Assembly (NCBI GenBank): GCA_030267565.1
Contig: BRXU01000004.1
Coordinates: 5,577,001 to 5,641,000 of the forward strand
Length of the DNA: 64,000 bases
Reading direction: 5' to 3'
DNA from: Pleodorina starrii
Lineage: Eukaryota; Chlorophyta; Chlorophyceae; Chlamydomonadales; Volvocaceae
Under the pieces are notes generated by a model. The model was not told the DNA's origin, did not search any database, and saw only the letters and a list, made by a program, of their open reading frames with translations. Shown here in pieces: positions 47,889 to 59,104 of this stretch. Position numbers and translations under genes: made by a program. Position 1 is the first letter of the stretch. Each line of letters opens with the position of its first letter.

Positions 47889-50800
47889 CTACGGTGCTTT
47901 CAGGCGCGCCGCCGCTACCCCACGCCGCCTGCGCGTGACCACGGCAGGTGGCAGCCGCGCCCGAAGCTCTAGCTCTAAGCCAACCTCTACACCGCTATAG
48001 CTACCGCCGCTACTGCCACCGCTACCGCTGCTGTTACTGCCGCCGCTGCTGCTACTGCTGCTGCTGACGTTTTCTCCGCCGCTTCCGCACGTGCTGTTAC
48101 TGCTGCTGCTGCTGCCGCTGGCGGCGTTGCCGCTGCCGCTAATGCGGTCTCCTCCTCCGGCGGCGGCGGCGACGGTACTGGTCTCTCCAATGGGTCGTCT
48201 CCGACGTGGTGGTGTCAACGACCCCAGCACGCGCCTCCAAGCCCGTGCCACCCGCGCACGGTGCGTCGGGAGCATCGCCCGCCACCAGCGACGAGTGGCA
48301 GCCGCCAGCCACAAAAGCGACGCGGCGCCGCAACGCGCGTCGGGGGCTGGCGGCGGCTGCGCCGCCGCCGCCGCACCGACGGAAGCGGTGCCCGCGCCGC
48401 CGCCGCGGGCGACTCGGACGACGAGATTCTGCTCCGAGATCAACTCGACCAGCGTTACGACCAAGACCGGCGACGCATCAGCCATGCGCGCCGCGACCGT
48501 GCGACGAGCGCGCGCCCAGATCCAGGCGCGCTGGCCCTCGCCAATGGGCGGCACCCGCCGGCGCCGCTGCCGGGCCCTGCCGCGCCGCCGTAGCTCCGCC
48601 TCCTCATCCTCGTCATCCTCAGGCATTGCGGCGGAGGCGGCCACCGCCGCCGCCGCGACGGCTGCCCGGACATTCGCCGCGGCCGCCGCCAGCGCCGTCG
48701 CGTCGTACCCGCCGGAGGCCGCCGCCGCACCGGCCGCCTGCGCGGCGGCGAGCTGCCGCAGCGCCGCGGCGGCGGCAGCGCCGCCGGCAGGCCCCACGAG
48801 CGGCCCCAGCTTCCGCAGCCGCACGCGCGCCTTCAGCAGCTCGACCTGCAGCTGCAGCAACGGCTGTACGGCGCTACTGGCCTGTCGCAGCGTCCGCAGC
48901 CCTACCTCCAGAACCGGCCCCCAGGACCACCTCGCTCCCACCGCCCCGCCGCGCACGCGGCGCCTGCCCGTCACCGCCGCCTGCGGCGGCGGCGGTACCG
49001 GAAGCGTCGACCCCGCAGACGCGACCCGGAGGCGGCACAGCCGCCGCAGCAGCGACACCTTCACCGCCGCCGGCAGGTGTGGCGCGGCCAGGTGCGTGCC
49101 AGCGGCGCGCGCAGCCGCCGTCGCCCACTCCGGCTCAAGCACCAGATCTAGCGACTCCACCCCGGCGAGGACCTGGACTAAGCCTGCCGCCGGCAGGTCG
49201 CTCAGGTGCGGCGCCGTCGCCGCCAGCAGCGCCCGCCGCCAGGCAGGTCGCGCCGCCGCCGCGCGGCCCGCCGCGCGCGGCAGCCGCCACACCACCGCCG
49301 CCAGGAGCGCCACGTCTTGCGGCGTGGCGACGCCGGCGGCGAGTGCCGGCGCCGTGGCGTCCATGGCCGGACCCAGCAGTTGGTCGGCAAGGCGGCGCCG
49401 GAAGGCGGCGGCGGCGCGGACGTCGCCGCCAAGGGCGGCGACCAGGTTGCCGGGCTTGGTCGCCCGCCGCCGGCGCAGCATGCGGGAGGTAACGCGGCAG
49501 CAGCGACGCGGCGGTGCCGCCGCCGCTGCGTCTGTCGAAGCAGCAGCAGCGGCTGTCGCCGCCGCCGCCGGTCCTACCCCGGTGGTGGCCTCGCGTTCCA
49601 ACGGACTCCCCGACTCCGCCGACGTCGCGGCCCCGCCGCCACTCCGCTTGACCCGGAACCGCCGCCGCGTGGGCTGCCGCCCGCTGCCGCCGCCGCCGCC
49701 GCCGCCGCGCCTAGCAGCATGCCTTCTCCCCCGCCCCGGCCCCCCGCCCCGCCCGCGCGCCCTCTGGCCCCCCAGCCACATTGCCATCAACCACAACAAC
49801 ACAACGGCGTGCCGCAACTCCTCCCCGCCACCACCACCGCCGTCCCCTCCCGCCGCCGCGCGCTCGCCCCACCGCCGCTGCAGCTCCGCCGTCAGCGCCC
49901 CCAACCACTCCGGCGGCGGCTGCACGCGCAGTCTGTACATCGCCCAGGCCGTCTGCGACAGCGCCCGGTCCTCCAGCCCCGCCATCCTGCCCTCCACCGC
50001 GCCCAGCAGCTCCCCGCTCCAGGACCGCTGCGGCCGACAGCCCAGCCGCACCAACGCCGTCGTCAGCATCGCCAGATCCTGCCCACTCATGCGCCCCAGC
50101 GCCGGCTGGCTGGCCTCCACCGCATCCGCCAGCCAGGACCACGTGGGGCGGAAGCGCAGCGCCGCCAGCGACCAGGCGAGCACCGCCAGGTCGCCCGGCG
50201 GCGCCGCCGCCAGGCCGCCGCGGCAGGTCACCAGCAGCCGCTGCAGCCAGGCCGTCGGCGGCCGCTCGCCGAGCGCCGCCAGCGCCCACAGACTGTGCGC
50301 CGCGTCGATTGCGTTGAAGCCCGGCAGCGCGTCGATGGCGGCGCGCTGCCAGGCGGCGAGCAGCGAGCGCGGCGGCGGCAGCAGCGTTGGCGGCGGCTCC
50401 GCTGCCGGATGCGCCGGCGGCGGCGGCGGCGGTGCTGCCCGGTACAGCTGCGCGACTGCGTGCAGGAGCTGCGCCAGCTGGCGGGGGCTGGCGCGGGGGA
50501 GTTGCTGCTCCATGGCGCCGTACAGCCGCGCCGCCCACCATCGCGGCGGCGTCAGGGCCAGCTGCGCCGCCGCCGACGCCAAGTGGGTCAGATCGTCCAG
50601 GTTGCATACACCGCCGCCGCCGCCGTGCCCCGCGCGAAAGCCATCGCCGCCAGACCCCCCAGACGTCATGCGCGCCGCGCTCTCCACCAGGAATCGCTCC
50701 ACCCAGCCGTCCTCAGGTCGATGCCCCGCCGCCGCGAGCGCAGACAGCACGTTGGCCAGCGCCTGCGGGTTGCACTCGGGCAGCTTGCCGTACAGCGCCG

Positions 50801-52367
50801 CGCACATGTCGTACAGCAGCCAGTCCGGCGCCGCCATGCCGCCGCGGACGACGCCGTGGAGCAGGTTCGCCAGTGCCTGCGACCCACATTCCGGCAGTAC
50901 CGCGCCGCAGCGCTGCAGGAAGGCCGCCTGCCAGGCGGCGCTGGGCAGCAGCGACGACGGCGACTCCGCCGCCGCGGCGGCGGAAGCGGCGGCTCCGCCG
51001 CCGCCGCCGGCGCTCCGCGCCTGCAGCGCTGACAGCGCCAGCGCCACCAGCGACATGTCCTGCCCATTGAACCGCGGCAAATGCGGCTCCGCCGCCGCTA
51101 GCAGCAACTGCACCGCCGCCGGCGGCAGCCGCAGCTGCAGCCGACTCAGCGCCCACAGGCTGAGGCTCAGGTCCTTGGGCCGGAAGCCGTACTGCAGAAG
51201 GTACGGCTGCGCCGCCGCAAACCACGCCGCCGTCCAGGCCGGCGGCGGCGCCGGCACGGCGCGCGCCAGCTTCGCCAGCGAGTGCAGGCACAGGCTGAGC
51301 TCCGCGGGGCCCATGAGCCGCAGCGCGTCCGTGTGCTGCAGCAGCCAGCGCTCCAGGAAGGCCCCCAGCTGCGCCGCCTCCGGCGGCCGCATGTCGTACG
51401 CCGCGACGGCGGCCAGGCGCCGAAGCACCGCCAGGACCGCGTCGGGGCTGGAGGCAAGCGCGACGGCGGCGGCTCCGCCGCCGCCACCGCCGCCGCTGAT
51501 GAGTACGGCACGGAGCTCGTACCAGTTGGTGGCGGCGAGGACGCGGGAGAGCAGCGCGTCGTGTCGCCGCGGGTCAGAAGGGGGCCGACGGAAGTCCGAG
51601 GCGGCGGGGCCGTGGCTGCGGCCGCCGCGGTTAGCACGGCCGGGGTGGCTGTCGCCGGCGGGCGGGGCTACGGATGCCGAGGGCGGCGAGGGCGGCAGGT
51701 GCTGCTGCTCGGGTGAGCGGAGCGTCCATTCAAACGCTGCGGGGGTGGGTTCGAGCGCGCCCGCGGTGGACGTATGTGGGGTGTCTGTGCTCCGGGTTGT
51801 AGGCACCGAGGCGATGCGGGCTGCACCAGAGCGGCCAGCGGGGCGGGGCGGCGGCTGCAGCTCGAGCGAGTTCCGTTGCTGGTCGACGCCGCTGGTCGAC
51901 CCCCCCAGATCGTCGGGCAAATCCAGATCCACGCCGCTGTGCGAGGAACTCCATTCTCCGTGCGCCGGCCCAACAGCGGCGTCCGCCTGCGGCGACAGCG
52001 GCGCTGCTGCTGCTGCTGCTGCGGTGGCCCTGGACGGGCCGTCGGCGCCGGCCTTGGGTTCCCTCTCTCGCTCCTCATCGAGCTCAGCAGGACGCTCGAC
52101 CTGAGACGTGGCAGGGGCAGCGGCTAAGTTGAAGTTGTCGAAAAGCGCGGAAGGGCGCGACAAGGCGAGGGGAGACGCTGGGGAAACGCACCTGACGAAA
52201 GACAGCCCGACGAACCGGCGCCGCAAGCAAAGCTGTGTCAACGATTACCTCTCCAGATGCCCCAAGGCGCAAGGACGACTCCGGACCCAGTCGGGGCAGG
52301 GATGTTGAGGTCGGCTGCGGCAGAGGATAAGGCGACTGAGCTTTTCCGAGCAATAGATCAATCGCAT
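47889..52367 (-). CDS. Octotricopeptide-repeat (OPR) protein, probably organelle-targeted
   Basis: OPR proteins are nucleus-encoded RNA-binding factors that stabilise, process or activate specific chloroplast or mitochondrial transcripts. The main exon, 52191-47889, stays open for 1434 codons. It carries many approximately 38-residue helical repeats, for example PKDLSLSLWALSRLQLRLPP, ASPRQLAQLLHAVAQLY, IDAAHSLWALAALGERPPTA and DRALSQTAWAMYRLRVQPPP, matching the OPR pattern of Leu/Trp/Ala-rich helices ending in Pro-Pro-x-W. I count roughly ten or more. The longest open frame begins at TTG (52241) behind an in-frame stop, so a 5' exon is needed. I propose 52367-52249 (MRLIYCSEKLSRLILCRSRP onward), joined GAGAG|GTAATC to CGTCAG|G, phase-matched, giving 1473 residues. 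The 57-nt intron is short, so this start is tentative. The Arg/Ser-rich start without acidic residues resembles a transit peptide. The C-terminus is Ser/Gly-rich; I see no clear RAP domain. Target RNA cannot be told from sequence. Confidence 0.85.
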
Positions 52368-53899
52368 GGAGCGGCAACAGGTTTTATATGCAAAAGTTAA
52401 TACCTACCAAGGCATTGACGACGCAGTGAGGAACACCGGAGACGTTGCTGCGTTCACGTCTGCAAGCGAGGGCCACAAATGCTTGGCCAATTGGTCATCC
52501 AGAGTCAATACTGGCTCATCATACCCGCCAAATGGAACTCCTGGAAGCGGTTGCTGTGTGCGGGCCAAGCCACAGCCTGTCGCCAACCGGCCCGGAATTG
52601 CCATGTATTTAGTCCACGGCTGCCATACCACGCACTCTTCCCATAAAAAATGTTTGTGACTACCTAATAGGTATGCCGACTATCTGGGTCAGAGCTTGGC
52701 TACTGCAAGCCAAATTGTTGCCCGCCGTAGTAGGACGTCTGGGCCTCTGGGCGCAAGCACACCTCTTGATTAGACCTACCAATCTTGTGCACTTGAATTT
52801 GTGCCTACTACAAATTTAAATTTGCAGCAACAATAGGACACATGCCTCACTGGAGGTGACCGATGGGCTGACTGCTCGTACACGTGCTCGTACAAATCGG
52901 ACCGTGGAGAAACACATAATTGCCTTGTCGATATGCTAATGGGGAGATACTCAGTTTACGCCTGTCAGTTTGTTACCTGCACACGAAAACATATGTGACC
53001 AATCCTCGCGTCAGTGGCAGCGCTTTCGCCCTCACCTCGTGCCCGCTAACCCCCAGCTCCACGTCCCCTTACAACCCCTGGCTCTCTAAAGCACCCTGGG
53101 TGGTACGGCAACCCACGGTGACTGCCGTACCGCGAACTCCACTTCTACCGCCGCCATTTCCGCCGGCGCCGTCACGACATATCACGACGCCGGCACGGCG
53201 CCGTGACACGACAAGCAACGCCGCCGCGGCCTACCTCGTCTCCCAGACCTTCCGCCGGCCCAACGACGGCGGCGGCCCCCCTCCTCCTCCTGACCCACAT
53301 CAGTATGATGGCACAAGCCGTGGGCAGAAGCATCCCCGCCACCGGGCGGCGCCGCTGCGGACCCGAGCCGCTGCGAAGGAAATCGGCGGCTGCACCGATC
53401 ATTCGCATCCCGCTGGGGACTGCATTATGCTGGATTCATGCTGCTCGGGCCGTAAGCCCTTGGATCCGACCGTATTTCCGAATTGAATAACTCATGCTTG
53501 CGTTGAGTCGCATCGCGGCAGCGCTGCATCATGCGCTGCTGCCGACCGGATCGTAATACTTGCGGCTCGCAGGGGCTTGAATATTAGAACAAGTCGGAAG
53601 CGGCCTTTGCAAGCAGCATGACAAGTCCGACAAGTCTGACAACTGGAGCTACAGTCATGCTGAATCGTACGTTTGTTTCCACCGCGGGCTGCGGACGCAC
53701 GGACATCGGACGATCGGAGGTTCGGAGCCTTCCAAGGACCACAGTCGCACAGTCTTCCGTTGATCCGTTCTTCCGTATTCCGGTCGGTTTAAGTTACCGG
53801 TATTTGCCGTTTGATCATCGCCGTACTACGAAGCCCAAGGCCGCAGACAGGACGGCCTGTTTTTGCCCGACAACCCTAATAACAATTTGGGACTTCAAA
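52368..53899. other. Divergent intergenic region between OPR and SET genes
   Basis: This holds the presumed promoters of the minus OPR gene and the plus SET-domain gene. Composition is AT-richer between 52.4 and 53.0 kb. No known motif was seen. An in-frame ATG at 53618 could extend the SET protein upstream by 94 codons. Confidence 0.4.
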
Positions 53900-56800
53900 A
53901 TGCAGGATATTTTTCGACGCGACTACGCTCAGCGCAGGATCGCTGAACCGAAGCGACGTGCTTGCACGGCGCCTCTGCCTTTATCCGGACGGCGTCCGCG
54001 ACTACATAAACAATTATATCAATTGTCATGTTCGATTCACAATAACTTTCATGCTGAAGGAAGGCAGCGCCGCGATGACGTCCCAGGGTCGAGCAGAGTG
54101 CCATCGGCAGCAGCTGCCGAGGCGCTGGCGCCCGCGGCAGCGGATGAGGAGTCTTATGACGGATTAGACCTAGAGCGCTTTCTGGCATGGCTGGTGGCGA
54201 ACGGTGCGCCAATGAAAAATGCTACACCCGTGGACATTGCCAGACATCGCCATGCCCGTCACCCCGCCCTCAAACGCAAACGGCCCGGTCCATGCTCCGC
54301 CAGGCGTCAAGGGCATCGGGCAAGAAGGCAGCAAGGTGGCGCTGTTTGAGTCCCAAGACGGCGAGCGGGGCCTGGTCTGCGAGCAGGTAAACCCGGACGA
54401 CAGCTGGGGGCGGTTTCAGGGCTGAGGGGCTGATCCACACGTACTGCCGTATTGGGGAGCCGAGGAAAGAAAGGCCGTCGGGTGTTCCCGCCCTCAGTAT
54501 GTCTTCCGCACATTACCCGCCCGCATCCCCGCCCCGTCCTAGCCATCACCTCCTCTGATGTCCCCGTGTGTGTGTGTAGTCCATCTCCGCGGGCGAGGTG
54601 GTTCTGGAGGTGCCCCTGCGCCTGGCCCTGACTGACCACCCCGGGGATGAGGAGTCCAACCAGCTGATGTACGAGGTGGGTTGGGGGGCGGGGTGGGGGG
54701 TGTGTCTTGCTGCTGCTGATGATGCTGTTGCTGCTATTACTTCTGCTGCAGTTGCTGCTATTCCCGCAGCTCCAGCTATCACATCTGCTGCTGCTATCGC
54801 TGCTGCTGTGGCTGCTGCCGTAATCGCTTCTTATGACACATTTAAGTTTCGTGATGGGCCGTTAAGTGGGGGGCCCAATCGTGCGGGCCATCACGAGCCA
54901 GGCCATGCGGCTGCCAAGAGACGGGCTCCCCCAATAGCCGTTGGGCAGCAGCATGGAGTGCGTGTGTGTGTTGGTGTTGTCGTGCAGCAAGAATCCCGAT
55001 CCCCGATCCCCGATTCCGAAGCCAAAGCCGAAGCCCTCACCACCCACCTGACTCCACCACCTCCCTGGAGCGCCGGACTCGCTCGAGTGCGGCCACCTCC
55101 CTGGTCCCGGCGCTCTTCCCTTCAAGACACGCCACCCGCTGAAACACCCCAACACCCCCGACCCCGTGCCCCTCTCCCACGTCCCCTCTCTCCCCACACG
55201 ACGGGGTTGGCGCCGAATCCGGGAGCCGCAGGGGGCTCCCTGGAGTGTACGGCTGGCCTGCAAGCTGCTTCGCCACCTGGCGGCGGGCGATGGATCGCCC
55301 TGGGCGCCATACATCAAGGTACGGTATCCCCGTTGGGCCAACCTCACCTCAGCGCGCAAGACAGGCCGGGAAGCACAACAGGCCAAAGCACCCCTCAAGC
55401 TGGCGCGTACCCTGCGTGCGTGGGTGGCCCCTGCCCGCCCTCCCCAACCCAAATTCCCTGGGCCCCCCTCTACACTCTACCCTCCGCTCTTCGCTCCCTC
55501 ATGACCTCTTTCATGACATACACACACGCATACACACGCACATACACGTCTCTCGCTCTCGCTCTCTCGCTCTCGCTCGCTGGCAGGTCCTCCCCCGCCA
55601 CGTGCCCGCCCCCCTGGAGAGCTTTTCCTGGGAGGATATCTCCGGACTGCGTTATCCGGCAGCCCAGGAGGCGCTCCACTCGGCCGGCTGGCTGGCGGCG
55701 GACTCGTTCGCGGCTGCCAGTGAGGAGGCGCGCGGAGGGCCGCAAGTGGGGGAGGAGGAGTTCCGCTGGGCGCTGTCGGTGAGAGACGGGGGCGGAGGGC
55801 GGAGGGCGGGGAGGGAAGGGTTTTGGGGTTTGGGGGTTTTTAGGGTTTTAGGGTTTTAGAGCGCGATTGGGGTGAAAGGGAAGAAGGGAGGGAAGGAGGG
55901 AGGGAGGGAGAGAGGAGGGGAGCGGCGGCCAGGAAGCAAAGGAGAACCGGGGAGCGCGGGGCGGGGCGGGGCACGGGCACGGGCAGGGGCACGGCCGGCG
56001 GGGTGGGTAGCGCAGTGATGGGACGGGGCCGCTGCAGGGTCACGCAGCCCGCCTCCCGGCTCCCGAGCTGCTCCTTCCCGGGTCGGGTCGGGTCGGGACT
56101 GCGTGTGCGAGTGGGCGCCGTCAGGGGACTGCTGCAGTTGGAAGCCTGCAAACCGCAGCCGTTACTAACCAACCACCACCAACCGCCAGCCAACCGCAAC
56201 TAACCGCAACCAACCACCACCAGCCGCCAAGCAGAACGCTGCACCCTCCCTCCCTCCCTCCCTCCCTGGAGCCGCGCCCCCAGGTGGCCCACTCGCGCAC
56301 CTTTGCCAACGCGGCCCCGGGTGGCGGTGTGGGTGTGCGCATGTTGGTGCCCCTGGTGGACATGCTCAACCACGGGGGGGACGAGGCGGCGGAGGGGGGG
56401 GTGGGGCTGGGGCTGGGCAGCGGACGACCGGTCGCCACGGACTGCGTGAGGTGGGTGGCTGGCGGGCTGGCTGGGCGGAGGGGTGGCTGCCCGGCTGGCT
56501 GGGCGGAGGGGTGGAGGGCTGGCTGGGTGGGTGAAGGGGTGGAGGGGTTACAGGGCTTTGGGGGATACAGGGGATAGGGGCTCCGCAACCGACGGGCTGA
56601 AGGAGGGGTGTATGGGAAGTGAGTGAAGCGAAGGGATGACCAGCCCGGACTGAGGGCAGGGAGGGAGGGAAGGAGGGAGGGAGGGAGGGGGTGATGACCA
56701 GCCCGGACTGAAATGACCTCTTGCTTTCTACCCTTTCACACTTCCACCCTAGGGTACCGCGTTTCGCTCCCAACCACCATCCTCCCTCCCTCCCTTCGCT

Positions 56801-58666
56801 GCGATTTCCGTCTCTTTATCACCCTTCCCTCCCTCCCTCCCCGGTAAATTGCCGCGGCCGTAGTTCAACCCTTCCTCCCATCCCACCCCCGGATACCCCC
56901 GGATGCCCCCCCTTCAGATGGGATCTGCTCTCCCCCGCCCGCTCCCGCACCGGCGGCTGGTCCATGGCTGTGTCCGCCACCCGGGACATTGCTCCAGGGC
57001 AGGAGCTGCTGATGTCGTACGGCGAGCGACCAAACGACGACTTCTTCCTGCACTACGGTACGGTACGGTACGGGTGCTGTGCGGTGCAGTATGGTGCAGT
57101 AAACAACAACTGACACGTCTCCCGCTAACCCCCGATCAACACGGTCGCCCGGTGCCTTTCCCGTTCGCACCCCTGAGCTGGGTTCTGTGTTCTGTGCGGT
57201 GCTGGCCCCCCTCCCGCCTCCAGGCTTCGTGCCCCGGGCCAACCCTCACGATGACGCGGTGCTGTGGCCGGATCTGGAATCCGCCCTGGAGTGGCACTAC
57301 GAGCGGCTGGGGGCGGCACAGGTGGGCGGCCGGGCGGTGTTAGCGCACAGTACAGTACAATACAATACCGCTGAATATCGCTGAATACCGCTGAATACCG
57401 GTATGGCCTCCTCCGCCTTGAGAGGCTGAAGGCACCAGGTGATCCGAAGCCCCTCTGCTGCTGCCGATCTCTGCCTGGCCGCCGCAGCTCTCCAGGGAGG
57501 AGGCCGAGCCGATGTATCTGGCGGCTCTGGAGGCGGGGCGGCTGGAGCAGAGCGCAGAGCTGCAGCAGGCGCAGGCGCAGACGACACAGCAGCAGCAGCA
57601 GCAGCAGGGCGGTGGTGGTGGTGGTGGTGGTGGTGGTGGCAGGGAGGGCGGCAGCGTCCCGGCTGCTGAGGCGCAGGAGGGACTCCAACTGCCGCCCGAG
57701 GTCGCTCGCCAGATGGCGCAGATTAAGGTGCGTGTGTGCGTGTGTGCGGGTGGGCAGCAGCAGCAGGTAGGGGAATGGGGGGCGCGTCGTGAGGTGTTGG
57801 ATGCGGACGGGAGGGCGCCGGGCGGGTTGGCTGGTGCGCGCCGTTCGGCGGCTGGCGGACTGGGGGGTGGGGTGGGGTGGGGTGGGGTGAGCCAGAGAGG
57901 GGGGAAGTGCGGGCAGGTGACTGCGCGGATGGGTGCTTCGGGGGTCTGAAAGAAATGTGGTACTAGACAGGAAGGGCAAGGTGGTGCATTACGAATGGTG
58001 GTGCCGGACGGAAGCCTCGAGATAGGTGTCCCCGTGAGGCCGTGCACCGCTGCAGCCGTCCTCGTGTTTTCTCACATACGGGCATTCATGCGGTGGCAGG
58101 TGTGGCGTGGCAGGTACGTCCCTTCCCCGCAATGCGCCGCAATGCGCCCCAACATGCCCCCGTCGCCTTCGTCACCCCCGTCGCCTCCGTCGTCTCCGTC
58201 TCCGTCGCCTCCGTCGCCTCCGTCACCTTCGCTGCTGTACCGGTATCACCTTTCTTTGCCAGCCATGCACAGCCTCGAGCCCCTGCCCCTAACCCACCCC
58301 GCGGAACCCGTTGGCCGAGCACCGACCGACCGGTGATGCTCCGGAATCGTGTGCCCATCCGGTTGCGAACCTCCCGAAACTCCGCGACGCAACCAAAATG
58401 ACAACGACCTACATTGGACACCGACGACACGACCAGGGCGACAAAAACACGCGGGGGCTGCACAGCCCGCAGTGTCGTACGCTTGGCAAGCCAGGGCCTC
58501 CCAGTCCCCCTTGTTACTGTTCCAAGCAAGCAGCTGCCGCTGTAGCAGGGGCGCTCATAGTGGTGCGCGTCCTCAACCTGCTTGCAGCTCCGCTCTTAAA
58601 ACCCTAAAACCCTAAAACCCTTGCCAGCTGCAGCGCATTCCCGGGGAGTCCCGAACCCATGCCTAA
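53900..58666 (+). CDS. SET-domain protein-lysine (or histidine) methyltransferase, SETD3/Rubisco-LSMT-like
   Basis: Predicted S-adenosylmethionine-dependent methyltransferase of the non-histone SET group (Rubisco large subunit methyltransferase, SETD3, SETD6). Exons: 53900-54203, 54304-54386, 54580-54675, 55232-55318, 55587-55778, 56284-56450, 56918-57057, 57224-57321, 57488-57727, 57971-58099, 58628-58666; all phases agree, 1575 nt, 524 residues. Motifs: LERFLAWLVANGGVKGIGQE at the domain start, KVALFESQDGERGLVCEQSI, VLEVPLRLAL, PLVDMLNH (N283-H284, cofactor site), ATRDIAPGQELLMSYGERPN (catalytic Tyr344) and DDFFLHYGFVPRANPHDD. Then comes a Rubis-subs-bind-like helical region (from about 380) interrupted by poly-Gln and poly-Gly (about 420-445). 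The very short last exon ends ESRTHA. The first exon is the weak point: its N-terminus is Arg-rich, and the ATG at 53618 in the same frame is an alternative that could add a transit peptide. It ends tail-to-tail with the lipase gene, 438 bp apart. Confidence 0.88.
55820..55859. repeat. Interstitial telomere-type repeat in SET-gene intron
   Basis: Degenerate TTTTGGGG then TTTTAGGG units, about 40 bases after the donor of the intron at 55779. They are followed by GGGA-type repeats, as in the kinase intron. Confidence 0.75.
58597..58620. repeat. Interstitial telomere-type repeat at a 3' splice site
   Basis: Three perfect TAAAACCC units end seven bases before the presumed last exon of the SET gene (TTGCCAG|CTG). 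They would therefore supply the branch-point and pyrimidine region of that intron. Confidence 0.85.
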
Positions 58667-58694
58667 CGAATCAGGCACGGCATCAACGTTCCGT

Positions 58695-58699
58695 TGTAA
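58695..58699 (+). terminator. TGTAA polyadenylation signal of the SET gene
   Basis: TGTAA lies about 30 nt past the proposed stop codon at 58664-58666 in the right orientation. This supports the short last exon. The remaining DNA to 59104 is a convergent gap with no gene seen. Confidence 0.55.
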
Positions 58700-59104
58700 C
58701 AGCATGGGCAGGGTATGACCTGCCGTGCAACCATCTGCGCGGCCGCTACTGTTGCTACTGGGGAAGCCTTGCCGTACTCTAAACACACGATTGGACGATC
58801 GGGCGGTCTGGACACCAGTCGACCAGTCTACCTTTACGTCGTCAATGGACGGCGGTCTCTTTAGGCCTGTTTAGGCGTTCGTAACTAATGTGCTACAGCT
58901 CTCGGGCGTTCGTACAGTTTCCTGCAGCGCGCAGCGATGGAAGGAGGAAAATCGCGCCAACGGAAACCTGCGCCGACCTTCACCTTCAGCGGCACACACT
59001 GGGCCAAGCCCCCCGGGTCGCAATCGAAGCCCGGCTCCGTTTGGTGCCGGAGGGCCGTCTCTCGTCTGGGCGCAGCCACAGCCGCCGGCCAGCCGCGCGT
59101 GCAT

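Noticed and set aside
48091..52104. A 1337-codon open frame on the plus strand
   Set aside because: It is antisense to the OPR exon. Extreme GC at third positions removes stops on the opposite strand, and the translation is Ser/Ala/Arg-rich with no repeat structure.
54204..54243. A 40-nt intron alternative in the SET gene (acceptor ATTGCCAG)
   Set aside because: It is in phase but too short. The acceptor CTCCGCCAG at 54303 gives a 100-nt intron and the conserved NGGVKGIGQE sequence.
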